NCBI RefSeq assembly: GCF_038561935.1
Contig: NZ_CP102770.1
Location: 4,836,001 to 4,900,000 of the forward strand
Length of the DNA: 64,000 bases
Direction: 5' to 3'
Source of the DNA: Myxococcus stipitatus
GTDB lineage: Bacteria > Myxococcota > Myxococcia > Myxococcales > Myxococcaceae
Within the stretch, counting starts at the first letter, position 1. Each line of letters begins with the position of its first letter. The notes beneath the pieces are model-generated. The model had not been told where the DNA came from. It did not search any database and saw only the letters and a list, made by a program, of their open reading frames with translations. This document shows, in pieces, positions 17,804 to 26,747 of the stretch. A program made the translations under genes and the position numbers.

Positions 17804-18685
17804 ATGACCCGCTTCTTCCTGGGCGCCCCCGTCGCCCTGCTCGCGCTCGCGTCGTGCGCGGGCGCGCCGTCACCTGGCCGCGGCGCCTCGCCGCAGGTGT
17901 CTCCCGTGGTGGTGCCGGTGCTGGCGTCCGCTTCGTCCACCGCGTCCGCTCGGCTGTCTCGCAAGGAGCGCGTCCAGCGCATCCTCCCGCACAACGTCCG
18001 GTTGCAGGTGGTGGAGGGGGACTCGGTGCGGCGCAGCGCCTCTGGCGTCGTGGTGGGCTCCGAGCAGGGGCCCGAGGGCGTGGTGGCGTGGGTCGTCACC
18101 AACGCGCACGCGGTGGTGATGAGCGACGTGAAGGCCGCGGAGCTGCGCGTGCTGGTGGACCGCCGCTCGGAGGTGGAGACCCACGTGGGGCAGGTGGTGG
18201 CGGCGGGGAAGGTGCCGGAGCTGGACCTGGCGCTCGTGAAGGTGCCGGGGCTGGCGCTGCCCGCGGTGGAGCTGGCCGAGGAGGCGGAGCTGGAGCTGGG
18301 CGAGGACGTCGTCGTGGCCGCGTCGCCATTCGGGCGGGCCCTGTCGCTCTCCGGCGGCATGGTGTCCCAGGTGGAGTGGGACCGGGAGTCGCGCCGGCCG
18401 AAGTCGGTGAAGACGGACGCGCCCATCGGCTATGGCGCCTCGGGTGGGGGCGTGTACAGCCTGGAGTCGGGGCGGCTGCTCGCCATCGTGGAGGGCTATC
18501 GCACCGCGCAGGTGGACTTCGCCGTGCGTGAGGAAAGCTACAGCTTCGATGTGCCCATGCCCGGCGAGACGTTCGCGGCGCCCAGCACCAAGGTGCGCGA
18601 TTTCCTTCACTCGAAGGGCTTCGGGCACCTCCTGAAGGACACCCTGTCGGGGGAGGGCGGTGTCGCTCACGCCGCGGGTCGCTGA
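17804..18685 (+). CDS. Trypsin-like serine protease lipoprotein
   Basis: A 293-residue exported protein. The signal peptide ends in a lipobox (LASC, Cys about residue 18), so it is predicted to be membrane-anchored in the periplasm. The rest is a chymotrypsin-fold domain of the DegP/S1C type with a likely triad His102 (TNAHAV), Asp141 (ELDLALVKV) and Ser213 (GASGGGV). No PDZ domain follows, unlike DegP. The serine motif is GASGG rather than the usual GNSGG, so activity is likely but not certain. It is unlinked to any obvious substrate gene. Confidence 0.82.
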   Translation: MTRFFLGAPVALLALASCAGAPSPGRGASPQVSPVVVPVLASASSTASARLSRKERVQRILPHNVRLQVVEGDSVRRSASGVVVGSEQGPEGVVAWVVTNAHAVVMSDVKAAELRVLVDRRSEVETHVGQVVAAGKVPELDLALVKVPGLALPAVELAEEAELELGEDVVVAASPFGRALSLSGGMVSQVEWDRESRRPKSVKTDAPIGYGASGGGVYSLESGRLLAIVEGYRTAQVDFAVREESYSFDVPMPGETFAAPSTKVRDFLHSKGFGHLLKDTLSGEGGVAHAAGR

Positions 18686-18751
18686 TCCGCCCATTTTGTC
18701 GACAGGGGCGCGCATCGCGTTACACCCTCCGGCGATCAGGAGGCACAGCGC

Positions 18752-19207
18752 ATGTCCGGACGGGTTTCGTGGGATCAGTACTTCATGGACATCGCGAAGC
18801 AGGTGGCCACTCGCGCCACGTGTGATCGCAAGCACGTGGGCGCCGTCATCGTGCGCGGACGGACCATCCTGTCCACCGGGTACAACGGCTCCATCCGTGG
18901 GTTGCCCCACTGCGATGACGTGGGCCACATGATGGAGAACGGCCACTGCGTGGCCACGGTGCACGCGGAGGCCAACGCCATCATCCAGGCCGCCACCAAC
19001 GGCGTGGCCATCGACGGGGCGACCATCTACACCACCGCGAGCCCGTGCTGGCCGTGCTTCAAGCTCATCGCCAACGCGGGCCTCGTGCGCATCGTGTTCG
19101 GCGAGTTCTACCGGGACCCGCGCATCTTCGAGGTGGCCTCCCAGCTCAAGCTGGAGCTGGTGGGGCTGGGCGACGCCGCGCGCCCCCCTGTGTCGTCGGC
19201 TGGCTGA
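18752..19207 (+). CDS. Deoxycytidylate (dCMP) deaminase family protein
   Basis: Zinc-dependent deaminase converting dCMP to dUMP for thymidylate synthesis, related to ComEB. The 151-residue protein has the zinc/catalytic motif HAEANAI and the PCWPC motif (canonical PCxxC), plus the HCDDVGH region typical of this family. The ATG at 18752 has AGGAGG eight bases upstream. A TGTCGACA palindrome lies in the short upstream gap. It may also serve salvage; allosteric control by dCTP is known for some relatives but cannot be read here. Confidence 0.9.
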   Translation: MSGRVSWDQYFMDIAKQVATRATCDRKHVGAVIVRGRTILSTGYNGSIRGLPHCDDVGHMMENGHCVATVHAEANAIIQAATNGVAIDGATIYTTASPCWPCFKLIANAGLVRIVFGEFYRDPRIFEVASQLKLELVGLGDAARPPVSSAG

Positions 19208-19235
19208 AGCACCTCGGAAAACGTCGCCCGGAGAA

Positions 19236-19281
19236 CACTCGGGAGTTGCCTCAAGTGGGCGACTCCACTCGGGAATTTGCC
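19236..19281 (+). repeat. Direct repeat pair upstream of the histidine kinase gene
   Basis: CACTCGGGAGTTGCC (19236-19250) recurs as CACTCGGGAATTTGCC (19266-19281). The starts are 30 bases apart, about three helical turns. This spacing suits a regulator binding two sites on the same DNA face. Confidence 0.4.
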
Positions 19282-19292
19282 GGTTCCGGCAA
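19277..19292. promoter_or_regulatory. Perfect palindrome, operator-like
   Basis: TTGCCGG-TT-CCGGCAA is a perfect 7+2+7 dyad. The two-base centre argues against an RNA hairpin and for a dimeric DNA-binding protein. It overlaps the second direct repeat and ends 17 bases before a TTGACG -35 box. Confidence 0.5.
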
Positions 19293-19309
19293 GAATTACC
19301 GCCCCAGGG

Positions 19310-19338
19310 TTGACGTTGTGGAAAGCGCTCCCTAACTC
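19310..19338 (+). promoter_or_regulatory. Candidate promoter of the histidine kinase/NtrC-type pair
   Basis: TTGACG (19310-19315) matches five of six -35 bases. At 17 bases spacing the -10 position reads TAACTC, which is poor. It lies about 57 bases before the TTG start. Confidence 0.35.
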
Positions 19339-19394
19339 TTGGCCGCGGTGGGGAGGCGGCGAGGGGCGGAGACGAAAAACCCGAGGAGTTTCCG

Positions 19395-20075
19395 TTGGTT
19401 AGCTCGACGGCTGTGTCCAGTAGCGTGGCGCGTGTCCAGGAGGCGACGGACCCCGTGGTGGGCGCGGCCCGCTACGGCGCGGTGCAAACGCTGATGGACA
19501 GCCTGCTGCACGACGTCCGCAACCCGCTCAACGCGATGGCCATCCACCTGGAGGTGCTGTCGGAGAAGTTGAAGGCGGAGACGGGGCAGGTGCCGCCGTC
19601 GCAGGAGAAGAACCTCAAGGCGCTGCGGGAGCAGATCCAGCGCGTGGACGGCATCCTCCGGCAGTTCACCGACTTCATCGTGGCGAAGGGTGGCAGCGCG
19701 GGCGAGGTGGACCTGTCGGACGCGACGACGCGGGCGCTGGCGGTGGTGGCGCACGAGGGGCGCAAGCGGCGGGTGACGGTGCAGGTGGCGGTGGAGGCGG
19801 GGGTGCTGGTCCGGCTGGCGGACACGTCCGAGCTGGGCTTCTTCGTCATCCAGGGCTTGCTGCGGGCGTTCCGGCGGGCGGAGGGCGGGGGCTCGGTGCG
19901 CGTGACGGTGCGCGCGGAGGGCCCTTCGGCGGTGTTGGAAGTGGACGACAGCGGCGGTGAGGCGGCGCCGGAGCTCGCCGATGCGGTGGCGGCGCTGGGG
20001 CTTCGCTGTGCGCAGTTGGGCGTCGAGCTTCACGTCCGCGGTGGTTGCTGCCGGCTGATTTTTCCTCGCGCTTGA
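19395..20075 (+). CDS. Degenerate histidine kinase-like protein
   Basis: A 226-residue soluble protein. A HisKA dimerisation region carries an intact H-box (LLHDVRNPLNAMAIHLEVL, about residues 37-55). The following ATPase region is eroded: the N-box lacks its Asn (ELGFFVIQGLLRAF), the G1 box reads DDSGG and no G2 box is seen. It may be unable to autophosphorylate and could act as a phosphotransfer or phosphatase partner. No sensor domain or membrane segment is present. The TTG start at 19395 has GAGGAG upstream. It is followed after 83 bases by an NtrC-type response regulator, which is the likely partner. Confidence 0.75.
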   Translation: MVSSTAVSSSVARVQEATDPVVGAARYGAVQTLMDSLLHDVRNPLNAMAIHLEVLSEKLKAETGQVPPSQEKNLKALREQIQRVDGILRQFTDFIVAKGGSAGEVDLSDATTRALAVVAHEGRKRRVTVQVAVEAGVLVRLADTSELGFFVIQGLLRAFRRAEGGGSVRVTVRAEGPSAVLEVDDSGGEAAPELADAVAALGLRCAQLGVELHVRGGCCRLIFPRA

Positions 20076-20158
20076 GGGCTGTACCGGGCGGTGGGCTTCT
20101 CCTTCAGAGTCAGACTCACCCTCATTCGCGTCACGACGCAGTACCGGAGGTCTCCATC

Positions 20159-21613
20159 TTGGGTAGCGCACGAATCCTGGCCGTGGACGACGAACGCGAC
20201 ACGTGCGAGGCGCTGGCGGAAATGCTCAGCGCCTGGGGCCACAAGGTCGAGACGGCCTTCGACGGGCACGACGCCCTGCGCAAGGCCGGCGAGTTCCGTC
20301 CGGACGTCGTCCTGTCGGACCTGGCGATGCCGGAGACGGACGGGTTGTGGCTGTTGCGCAACCTGAAGGAGGAGCTGCCGGACTGTCCGGTGGTCTTCCT
20401 CACCGGCCGCGGCACCATCGACGCGGCGGTGGAGGCCATCCGCGAGGGCGCGTATGACTTCATCGTCAAGCCGCTGGACACCGCGCGCTTGAAGGTCTGC
20501 ATCGACCGGGCGCTGGAGAAGAAGGAGACCCTGCGCGAGGTGCAGACGCTGCGCCGGAGGCTCAAGCAGTTAGGCTCGTCCGACCTCATCGCCCAGTCGG
20601 CGGGCATGCGCAAGGTCATCGAGCTGGTGGAGAAGGTGGCCCCGTCCAAGGCCAGCGTGTCCATCAGCGGCGAGTCCGGCACGGGCAAGGAGGTCGTCGC
20701 CCGCGCCGTGCACAACCTGTCCCTGCGCCGCGACAAGCCCTTCATCGCCATCAACTGCGCGTCCATCCCCGCGACGCTCATCGAGTCGGAGATCTTCGGC
20801 CATGAGCGCGGCGCCTTCACGGGCGCGGATCAGCGCCGCCCCGGCGTGTTCGAGCTGGCGCACGGCGGTACGCTGTTCCTGGACGAGCTGGGGGAGATTC
20901 CCATCGACCTGCAGGCCAAGCTGCTGCGCGTGCTGGAGGAGGGCCGGCTGCGCAGGCTGGGTGGCAAGGTGGAGATTGAAGTGGACGTGCGCGTGCTGTG
21001 CGCCACCAACCGCGACCTGAAGCAGGAGATCAAGAACGGGCGGTTCCGCGAGGACCTCTACTTCCGCCTCAACGTGTTCCAGATCCACCTGCCACCCCTG
21101 CGCGAGCGCCGCGAGGACGTGCCCATCCTGGTCCAGCACTTCGTGGACAAGTTCCGCGGGGACTCGGCCAAGCGCGTGTCCGGGGTGCACCCGGATGCGA
21201 TGGAAGTGCTCAAGAATTACGACTGGCCTGGAAACATCCGTGAGCTGCGCAACGCGGTGGAGCGCGCGGTGATCCTCTGCGACGGGGAGCTGATCACCCG
21301 GGAGCACCTGCCGCCGGACATGGCGGGCAAGGGGCCGGAGCGGCACAACTTCAAGCTGCCGTATGGCTTGAGCCTGGACGCGGTGGAGCGTGAGTACATC
21401 CTGGGAAGCCTGCACCGCAATGGCAACAACAAGGCGCGGACGGCGGAGGTGCTCGGGGTGAGCGAGAAGACACTCTACAACAAGCTCAACCGCTACGCGG
21501 CCGAGGCGCGCAACCAGCCGGGCGGGCCCCGTGACAGCGGGCCGTTAGGGGGGCAGGGGAGCAATGCCCCGCTGAACCCCAGCAACCTGGATGCCCGGCC
21601 ACCTGACAGGTAG
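20159..21613 (+). CDS. NtrC-family sigma-54-dependent response regulator
   Basis: A 484-residue transcription activator. An N-terminal receiver (phospho-Asp in [13 protein letters not shown]) is followed by an AAA+ sigma-54 interaction domain with Walker A GESGTGKE and the GAFTGAD loop. A C-terminal Fis-type helix-turn-helix ([20 protein letters not shown]) and a short Pro/Gly-rich tail complete it. The TTG start at 20159 is set by GGAGG eight bases upstream; longer versions have no such site. It probably activates RNA polymerase-sigma-54 promoters after phosphorylation. Its upstream neighbour is the degenerate kinase, so another kinase may supply the phosphate. Target genes are unknown. Confidence 0.93.
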   Translation: MGSARILAVDDERDTCEALAEMLSAWGHKVETAFDGHDALRKAGEFRPDVVLSDLAMPETDGLWLLRNLKEELPDCPVVFLTGRGTIDAAVEAIREGAYDFIVKPLDTARLKVCIDRALEKKETLREVQTLRRRLKQLGSSDLIAQSAGMRKVIELVEKVAPSKASVSISGESGTGKEVVARAVHNLSLRRDKPFIAINCASIPATLIESEIFGHERGAFTGADQRRPGVFELAHGGTLFLDELGEIPIDLQAKLLRVLEEGRLRRLGGKVEIEVDVRVLCATNRDLKQEIKNGRFREDLYFRLNVFQIHLPPLRERREDVPILVQHFVDKFRGDSAKRVSGVHPDAMEVLKNYDWPGNIRELRNAVERAVILCDGELITREHLPPDMAGKGPERHNFKLPYGLSLDAVEREYILGSLHRNGNNKARTAEVLGVSEKTLYNKLNRYAAEARNQPGGPRDSGPLGGQGSNAPLNPSNLDARPPDR

Positions 21614-21724
21614 GAATTCCTCCTCGGATTCCGCGCTGTTGGAGTGGCTCCAAGGGCCTGTCGCGGAGGCCGTGGTGGGAGGGGCCGAAAGGTGCCGACC
21701 CTCCGCCAAACCCCGCGTCAATTC

Positions 21725-21754
21725 TTGACTTTTGACCTCTGGACAAGGGATTCT
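21725..21754 (+). promoter_or_regulatory. Candidate promoter upstream of the ArsA-like gene
   Basis: TTGACT (21725-21730) matches five of six -35 bases; GATTCT at 18 bases spacing is a weak -10. GGTCGAC occurs twice downstream (21757-21763 and 21794-21800). These lie within a 277-base gap that shows no other gene. Confidence 0.3.
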
Positions 21755-21890
21755 GCGGTCGACTCCCACCCACAGGGAGGGCCCGGCCGTACAGGTCGAC
21801 GCACCGGGCAACTCCGACGCCATCTTCTTGGGCAAGTTTGGAGTGTGCATCAAGGTGCCGCCGGGGGGGCACAAGGAAGGCCACAAGGCA

Positions 21891-23864
21891 ATGAGCGACG
21901 CGCGAGTTCTTCACTTCTTCGGCGGCAAGGGCGGGGTTGGCAAGACCACGCTCGCGGCGGCGTACGCGTTGCGGTTGTCGGAGGAGGTCCCGAAGGAGCG
22001 GGTGCTGCTCGTCTCGCTGGACCCCGTGCGTTCCCTGTCGGACCTGGTGAAGAAGAAGCTCTCCGCGAAGCCCTCGAAGCTGGTGCCGGGCAAGGGCGAA
22101 GGTGGCGTCTGGGGCCTGGAGGTGGATCCGGCCGCGCTGCTCAAGCCGTTCCTGGCGCAGTACCTGCCCGCGCTGAAGAAGGCCGCCGCGAAGGGCACCC
22201 ACTTCTCCGAGGAGGAGCTGGGCTCGCTGTACCAGCAGGCCGTCCCCGGGCTGGAGGAGCTGGTGGCGCTCTTCCACGTGGTGGAGCTGCTGGAGGGCAA
22301 GGAGAAGGAGTTCGACCGGATCATCGTGGACTGCTCGCCCACGAGCCACACGCTGCGGCTGTTTGATCTGCCGGCGGGGCTGCGCAAGTTCCTGGGGCTG
22401 GTGCGCGCGGGGGCCGACAAGCCCGCGACGACCTCCGGGAAGGGCAAGAAGGCGGAGGCCGCCGCGGCCGAGCCGGGGTTCCTGGAAGGGCTGGGGCAGA
22501 AGGCGGAGAAGCTGCTGGGGCTCTTGAAGGACCCCGCGCGCACGGCCTTCCACCTGGTGGCGCTGGCGGAGCCGGTCCCCGAGGCGCAGACGCGCATGCT
22601 CTTCACGCAGCTGCGCGAGCGCGGGCTGCCGGTGACGGAGATCGTCGTCAACCAGGTGGAGGACCGCGAGGGCTGTCCCGCGTGCCAGGGTCGCCGGGGG
22701 CTGCAGGCGCCTCACGTGCGCAAGTTCCAGGCGCTGGACAAGTCCGTGCCGGTCCACCTGCTGGGGCGCCGGGAGCTGGCGCCGCGCGGGCTGGATGGCC
22801 TGGCGGTATTCGCCAAGGCGTGGGCGGGTGGCAAGGAGACGAAGGCGCTGGAGTTCGCCGCGGCGGAGGGCCCTCCGGCCCTGGTCCGCGCGCCGTCCAT
22901 GCCGCCCATCGCCGCGCCGCCGCTGCCTCCCACGCGGCTCATCTTCTTCGTCGGCCAGGGGGGCGTGGGCAAGAGCTCGTGCGCCGCCGCCGCCGCGGTG
23001 ACGCTCACGGAGAAGGAGGGGCCGGTGCTCCTCATCTCCACGGACCCCGCGCACTCGCTGTCGGACGTGCTGCAGAGCCGGCTGACGGACACCGAGACGC
23101 AGGTGAAGGGCACCAAGGGCCTCTACGCGCGCGAGCTGGACATGGCGGGCTGGTTCAACGCCCTGCGCAAGCGGCTCAAGGAGAAGGCGGAGAAGGCCTT
23201 CGAGGGCGCGCCCAAGACGGGCAGCGAGGTCCCCGCGGATCTGCTCTACCTGCGCAACCTGCTGGAGTGCGCGCCGCCGGGCATCGACGAGCTGGCGGCC
23301 ATGAGCGTGCTCACGGACGCGCTGGTGCAGGAGCGGTTCAAGCGCATCGTCGTGGACTCGTCGCCGGTGGTGAACTCCGTGCGCGTGGTGGAGCTGGCGG
23401 AGACGGCGAAGACGTGGCTGGGCGCGCTGCACACCGTGCTCAACAAGCACCGCGCCAAGGGCCTGGGTGACCTGGCGGACGACATCGCCGGGATGATCAA
23501 GCACGCGAAGCGCTTCGAGGAGGCGCTGGCGTCTCCGACGGAGGCGCGCTTCGTGGTCGTCACGCGCGGCGAGGACCTGGCCGCGGCCCGCACCGAGCGG
23601 GTGGTGGAGTACCTGAAGGACAAGAAGCTCCCGGTGGAGCGCGTGCTCGTCAACCGCGTGGGCCCCAAGTCCACCTGCGAGAAGTGCGAGAACCGCCGCA
23701 AGCTGGAGCTCAACGCGGCGAAGGCCATCGAGAAGAAGCTGGGCCTGCCCGTCACCATGGCCCCCGCGCTGGGCCGCCACCCGGCGGGTCTGCGGGAGCT
23801 GAAGGCGTTCCGGACGGCGTGGTACGCGCTGTCCCCGCCAGCCGCGAAGATCAAGGCGGCCTGA
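21891..23864 (+). CDS. Tandem ArsA/Get3-like ATPase
   Basis: A 657-residue protein made of two P-loop halves. The first half has GGKGGVGKTT near residue 12 and a switch reading SLDPVRSLSD. The second has GQGGVGKSS near residue 355 and the canonical STDPAHSLSD. Each half carries one Cys-x2-Cys pair (C262/C265 and C596/C599), matching the zinc-clamp position of Get3 rather than the arsenite cysteines of ArsA. No ars genes are adjacent. A role as a soluble chaperone-like ATPase is therefore more likely than arsenite export, but this is inference. The ATG at 21891 begins directly at the first P-loop domain. Confidence 0.85.
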   Translation: MSDARVLHFFGGKGGVGKTTLAAAYALRLSEEVPKERVLLVSLDPVRSLSDLVKKKLSAKPSKLVPGKGEGGVWGLEVDPAALLKPFLAQYLPALKKAAAKGTHFSEEELGSLYQQAVPGLEELVALFHVVELLEGKEKEFDRIIVDCSPTSHTLRLFDLPAGLRKFLGLVRAGADKPATTSGKGKKAEAAAAEPGFLEGLGQKAEKLLGLLKDPARTAFHLVALAEPVPEAQTRMLFTQLRERGLPVTEIVVNQVEDREGCPACQGRRGLQAPHVRKFQALDKSVPVHLLGRRELAPRGLDGLAVFAKAWAGGKETKALEFAAAEGPPALVRAPSMPPIAAPPLPPTRLIFFVGQGGVGKSSCAAAAAVTLTEKEGPVLLISTDPAHSLSDVLQSRLTDTETQVKGTKGLYARELDMAGWFNALRKRLKEKAEKAFEGAPKTGSEVPADLLYLRNLLECAPPGIDELAAMSVLTDALVQERFKRIVVDSSPVVNSVRVVELAETAKTWLGALHTVLNKHRAKGLGDLADDIAGMIKHAKRFEEALASPTEARFVVVTRGEDLAAARTERVVEYLKDKKLPVERVLVNRVGPKSTCEKCENRRKLELNAAKAIEKKLGLPVTMAPALGRHPAGLRELKAFRTAWYALSPPAAKIKAA

Positions 23865-23877
23865 GGCCCTTCGGGTC

Positions 23878-24564
23878 TCAGGCGTCGCACTCCGGCTCGG
23901 AATCCGTGAAGGTTCCGAGCCCCGGGAAGGTGAGGGCGCCCGCGGTGGTCAGCGTCCCCTTCCGAGGCGGTTCGTCCATGAGCCGCAGCTCCACCTGACG
24001 CCCCTTCACGGTGTAGGTGCCGGGCAGCTCGCCGTGGTTCTCGTCTCCCTTCTCATCCACGAGGCGGGTCCAGAGGACCACCCGGCCTCCAGGCAGGAAG
24101 CGCAGGCTGTGCTTGCTGCCGTGGATGCCGACCGCGGGGCCGTACCAGGACACGGCGCGCAGCAGGGCGGGCACGTCGGCCTCGCGCTCGGGCTTGTGCC
24201 CCAGGAGGCGCTGCCAGCCCAGGGTGTCCCGGATGGCGTCCAGGTCCGCGTCCTCGCGCGCACGGGCCAGCCGCCGGGCGTCCAGCCGGACGGCCTGGGT
24301 GAGGTGCTCCAGGATGACGTCGCGGTGCGCGCTGTACTCACACAGCTTGCCCTGCTTGCGCAGGACGCCCAGGGTGGCGGCCAGGTTGTAGCGGGGCAGG
24401 GCGTAGGCGGGGTCGGCCTTCATGGCGCCCTGGAACTTCTCCAGGGCCTCCGGGTAGCGGCCGGCGCGGTAGAGGCGGAAGCCCTCGGTGTTGAGGGCCC
24501 GGGCGGAGGGCGCGGGCGGGGCGGCGGTCAGCACCAGGACGAGCAGCGGCAGGGCTTGGAGCAT
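23878..24564 (-). CDS. Exported TPR protein of unknown function
   Basis: A 228-residue protein with a cleavable-type signal (MLQALPLLVLVLTAAPPAPSA) and one to two TPR-like repeats around residues 25-80 (EGFRLYRAGRYPEALEKFQ). The C-terminal half is a small beta-rich domain (HSLRFLPGGRVVLWTRLVDE) of no recognised family. It is divergent from accA and convergent with the ArsA-like gene, with 13 bases between stops. Its location is predicted to be periplasmic or on the cell surface. Confidence 0.75.
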   Translation of the reverse strand: MLQALPLLVLVLTAAPPAPSARALNTEGFRLYRAGRYPEALEKFQGAMKADPAYALPRYNLAATLGVLRKQGKLCEYSAHRDVILEHLTQAVRLDARRLARAREDADLDAIRDTLGWQRLLGHKPEREADVPALLRAVSWYGPAVGIHGSKHSLRFLPGGRVVLWTRLVDEKGDENHGELPGTYTVKGRQVELRLMDEPPRKGTLTTAGALTFPGLGTFTDSEPECDA

Positions 24565-24629
24565 GGCGTTCCGTCGGGCTTGAGGTTGTCCACCACCATG
24601 ACACGGTGCGGTGCGTAACTGCTTGCGCG

Positions 24630-24657
24630 TTGAAAGGTGGAGGACGCTGGTGCTAGT
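24630..24657 (+). promoter_or_regulatory. Candidate accA promoter with very short leader
   Basis: TTGAAA (24630-24635) and GCTAGT (24652-24657) are spaced 16 bases. If used, transcription would start only a few bases before the accA ATG at 24667. That fits the absence of a ribosome binding site next to this start. Confidence 0.3.
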
Positions 24658-24666
24658 TCCGCGCCC

Positions 24667-25635
24667 ATGGCGACCGGCATCAGTTACGCGCTCGACTTCG
24701 AGCGCCCGCTCATCGAGCTGGAGAAGAAGATCGATGAGCTCAAGGCGTTGTCCACGGGTGGTTCGGCGGACTTCACCTCGGAGATTTCCAAGCTCGAGAA
24801 GAAGGCGAAGAAGCTCCAGACGGAGATCTTCAGCGACCTGACGCGGTGGCAGGTGGTGCAGATGTCCCGCCACCCCTCGCGGCCCTACTTCCTGGACTAC
24901 GTCCGCTTCCTGTTCACCGACTTCGTGGAGCTGTGCGGCGACCGGCACTTCGGCGAGGACCCGTCCATCGTCGGCGGCTTCGCGCGCTTCGACGGCAAGC
25001 CGGTGATGGTGATGGGCCACCAGAAGGGCCGCAACACCAAGGAGAACATGGCGCGCAACTTCGGCATGCCGCGCCCGGAGGGCTACCGCAAGGCGCGCCG
25101 GCTGATGGAGCTGGCGGAGCGCTTCGAGAAGCCCATCCTCACGTTCGTGGACACGCCGGGCGCCTATCCGGGCATCGGGGCGGAGGAGCGCGGACAGGCG
25201 GAGGCCATCGCGGTCAACCTGGAGGTGATGAGCGGGCTGCGCGTGCCCATCATCTCCACCGTGGTGGGCGAGGGTGGCTCGGGTGGCGCGTTGGCCATCG
25301 GCGTGGGCAACCGCGTGCTGATGCTCCAGAACAGCGTCTACTCCGTCATCTCGCCGGAGGGGTGCGCCTCCATCCTCTTCCGCGACGCCAGCAAGGCGGA
25401 CAAGGCCGCGGATGCGATGAAGCTCACCGCGAGCGACCTGCTGCAGATGAAGATCGTCGACGAGGTGGTGGCCGAGCCTCCCGGCGGCGCGCACCGCGAC
25501 CCGGCGAAGGCGGCCGAGTCCCTGGGCAAGGCGCTGCGCAAGCACCTGGGACAGCTCGCCGAGCTGTCGCCGGACGGGTTGGTCAAGGACCGCTACGCGA
25601 AGTTCCGCGCGCTTGGCGTGTTCTCCGGTCGCTGA
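24667..25635 (+). CDS. accA: Acetyl-CoA carboxylase carboxyltransferase subunit alpha
   Basis: Alpha subunit of the carboxyltransferase that transfers the carboxyl group from biotin to acetyl-CoA, the first step of fatty acid synthesis. The 322-residue length and order are typical. A helical N-terminus ([18 protein letters not shown]) is followed by the crotonase-fold core with [26 protein letters not shown] sequence split around residues 118-140, the oxyanion glycines [14 protein letters not shown] and the SPEGCASIL motif. The beta subunit gene accD is not adjacent. It is followed by hisC after 20 bases, so the two may be cotranscribed. Confidence 0.97.
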   Translation: MATGISYALDFERPLIELEKKIDELKALSTGGSADFTSEISKLEKKAKKLQTEIFSDLTRWQVVQMSRHPSRPYFLDYVRFLFTDFVELCGDRHFGEDPSIVGGFARFDGKPVMVMGHQKGRNTKENMARNFGMPRPEGYRKARRLMELAERFEKPILTFVDTPGAYPGIGAEERGQAEAIAVNLEVMSGLRVPIISTVVGEGGSGGALAIGVGNRVLMLQNSVYSVISPEGCASILFRDASKADKAADAMKLTASDLLQMKIVDEVVAEPPGGAHRDPAKAAESLGKALRKHLGQLAELSPDGLVKDRYAKFRALGVFSGR

Positions 25636-25655
25636 AGGGGTCCTTCGTTTCCATC

Positions 25656-26747
25656 ATGCGACCCCTCGTTCCCAACTACGTCGAGACGCTCAAGCCGTAC
25701 GTGCCGGGCAAGCCCATCGAGGAGACCGAGCGCGAGTTCGGCCTGACGGGTGTCATCAAGCTCGCCTCCAACGAGAACCCCCTGGGGCCTTCTCCGCGCG
25801 CGCTGGAGGCCATGCGGCACGCGTCGTCCAACGTGCACCTGTATCCGGACGCCACGTCGTTCCACCTGGTGCGCCGGCTGGCGGCCTCGCTGGGCGTGCA
25901 GCCCCAGGAAGTGGTCCTGGGCAGCGGCTCCAACGAGCTCATCGAGTTGCTCATCCGCACGTTCACCACGCCGGAGGATGAAATCCTCCTGTGCAAGAAC
26001 TCCTTCTCCGCGTACCGCATCTCCGCGCAGGCCCACGGGCGGCCCTTCGTCGAGGTGCCGATGCGCGCGGGCTACCAGTACGACCTGGAGGCCATGGCGC
26101 GCGCGGTGACGCCTCGCACGCGGCTGGTGTTCCTGGCCAACCCGGACAACCCCACGGGCACCGCGTTCGGCCGCGAGGCGCTGGAGAAGTTCCTGGCGTC
26201 GGTGCCGCCCGAGGTCCTCATCGCCTACGACGAGGCCTACTTCGAGTTCGTGGACTGGCCCGACTACGTCAGCGCGGTGGAGCTGTTCCGCCGCCATCCC
26301 AACCTGGTCGCGCTGCGCACGTTCAGCAAGATCCACGGGCTGGCGGGCATCCGGCTGGGCTACGGGGTGATGGACGCGAAGCTCGCGACGTACGTGCAGC
26401 GCACGCGCATGCCCTTCAACCTGACGGTGGTGGCGCAGGCCGCGGGGCTCGCGGCGCTGGAGGACACCGAGCACGTCCAGCGCACGCGTGAGAACAACCG
26501 CCAGGGGCTGCGCTACTTCGAGGCGGAGCTGCCGAAGCTGGGCATCACGCTCACGAAGAGCCACGCCAACTTCGTGTTCGCGGACTTCGGCCGGCCGTCC
26601 ACGGAGCTGTACGAGCTGCTGCTCCGCAAGGGCGTCATCGTCCGGCCCTTCGCCGGCGGCGGCTTCCCGACGTGCCTGCGCATCTCCGTGGGCACGGCCT
26701 CCGAGAACGAGCGCTGTGTGCGCGCCTTGAAGGAGGTCCTCTCGTGA
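25656..26747 (+). CDS. hisC: Histidinol-phosphate/aromatic aminotransferase (HisC family)
   Basis: Fold-type I PLP enzyme of 363 residues that transaminates histidinol phosphate or aromatic keto acids. It shows KLASNENPLGPSPRA near the N-terminus, GSGSNELIE, the NPDNPTGT motif, the DEAYFEF motif and the PLP lysine in TFSKIHGLAGIRLGYG. The ATG at 25656 matches family N-termini. It overlaps cmk by four bases (GTGA), so the two are probably translationally coupled. HisC-type enzymes next to cmk, often with tyrA and aroA between, usually serve phenylalanine and tyrosine synthesis. That is the more likely role here, but specificity cannot be read directly. Confidence 0.93.
   Translation: MRPLVPNYVETLKPYVPGKPIEETEREFGLTGVIKLASNENPLGPSPRALEAMRHASSNVHLYPDATSFHLVRRLAASLGVQPQEVVLGSGSNELIELLIRTFTTPEDEILLCKNSFSAYRISAQAHGRPFVEVPMRAGYQYDLEAMARAVTPRTRLVFLANPDNPTGTAFGREALEKFLASVPPEVLIAYDEAYFEFVDWPDYVSAVELFRRHPNLVALRTFSKIHGLAGIRLGYGVMDAKLATYVQRTRMPFNLTVVAQAAGLAALEDTEHVQRTRENNRQGLRYFEAELPKLGITLTKSHANFVFADFGRPSTELYELLLRKGVIVRPFAGGGFPTCLRISVGTASENERCVRALKEVLS

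Noticed and set aside
17677..18531. Open frame on the plus strand across the protease lipoprotein
   Set aside because: It is out of frame with a gene that has a lipobox and catalytic triad, and its product is Gly/Arg-rich low complexity.
21486..23780. Long frame antisense to the ArsA-like gene
   Set aside because: Product is Arg/Leu/Gly-rich with no domain; the opposite strand has two P-loop halves.
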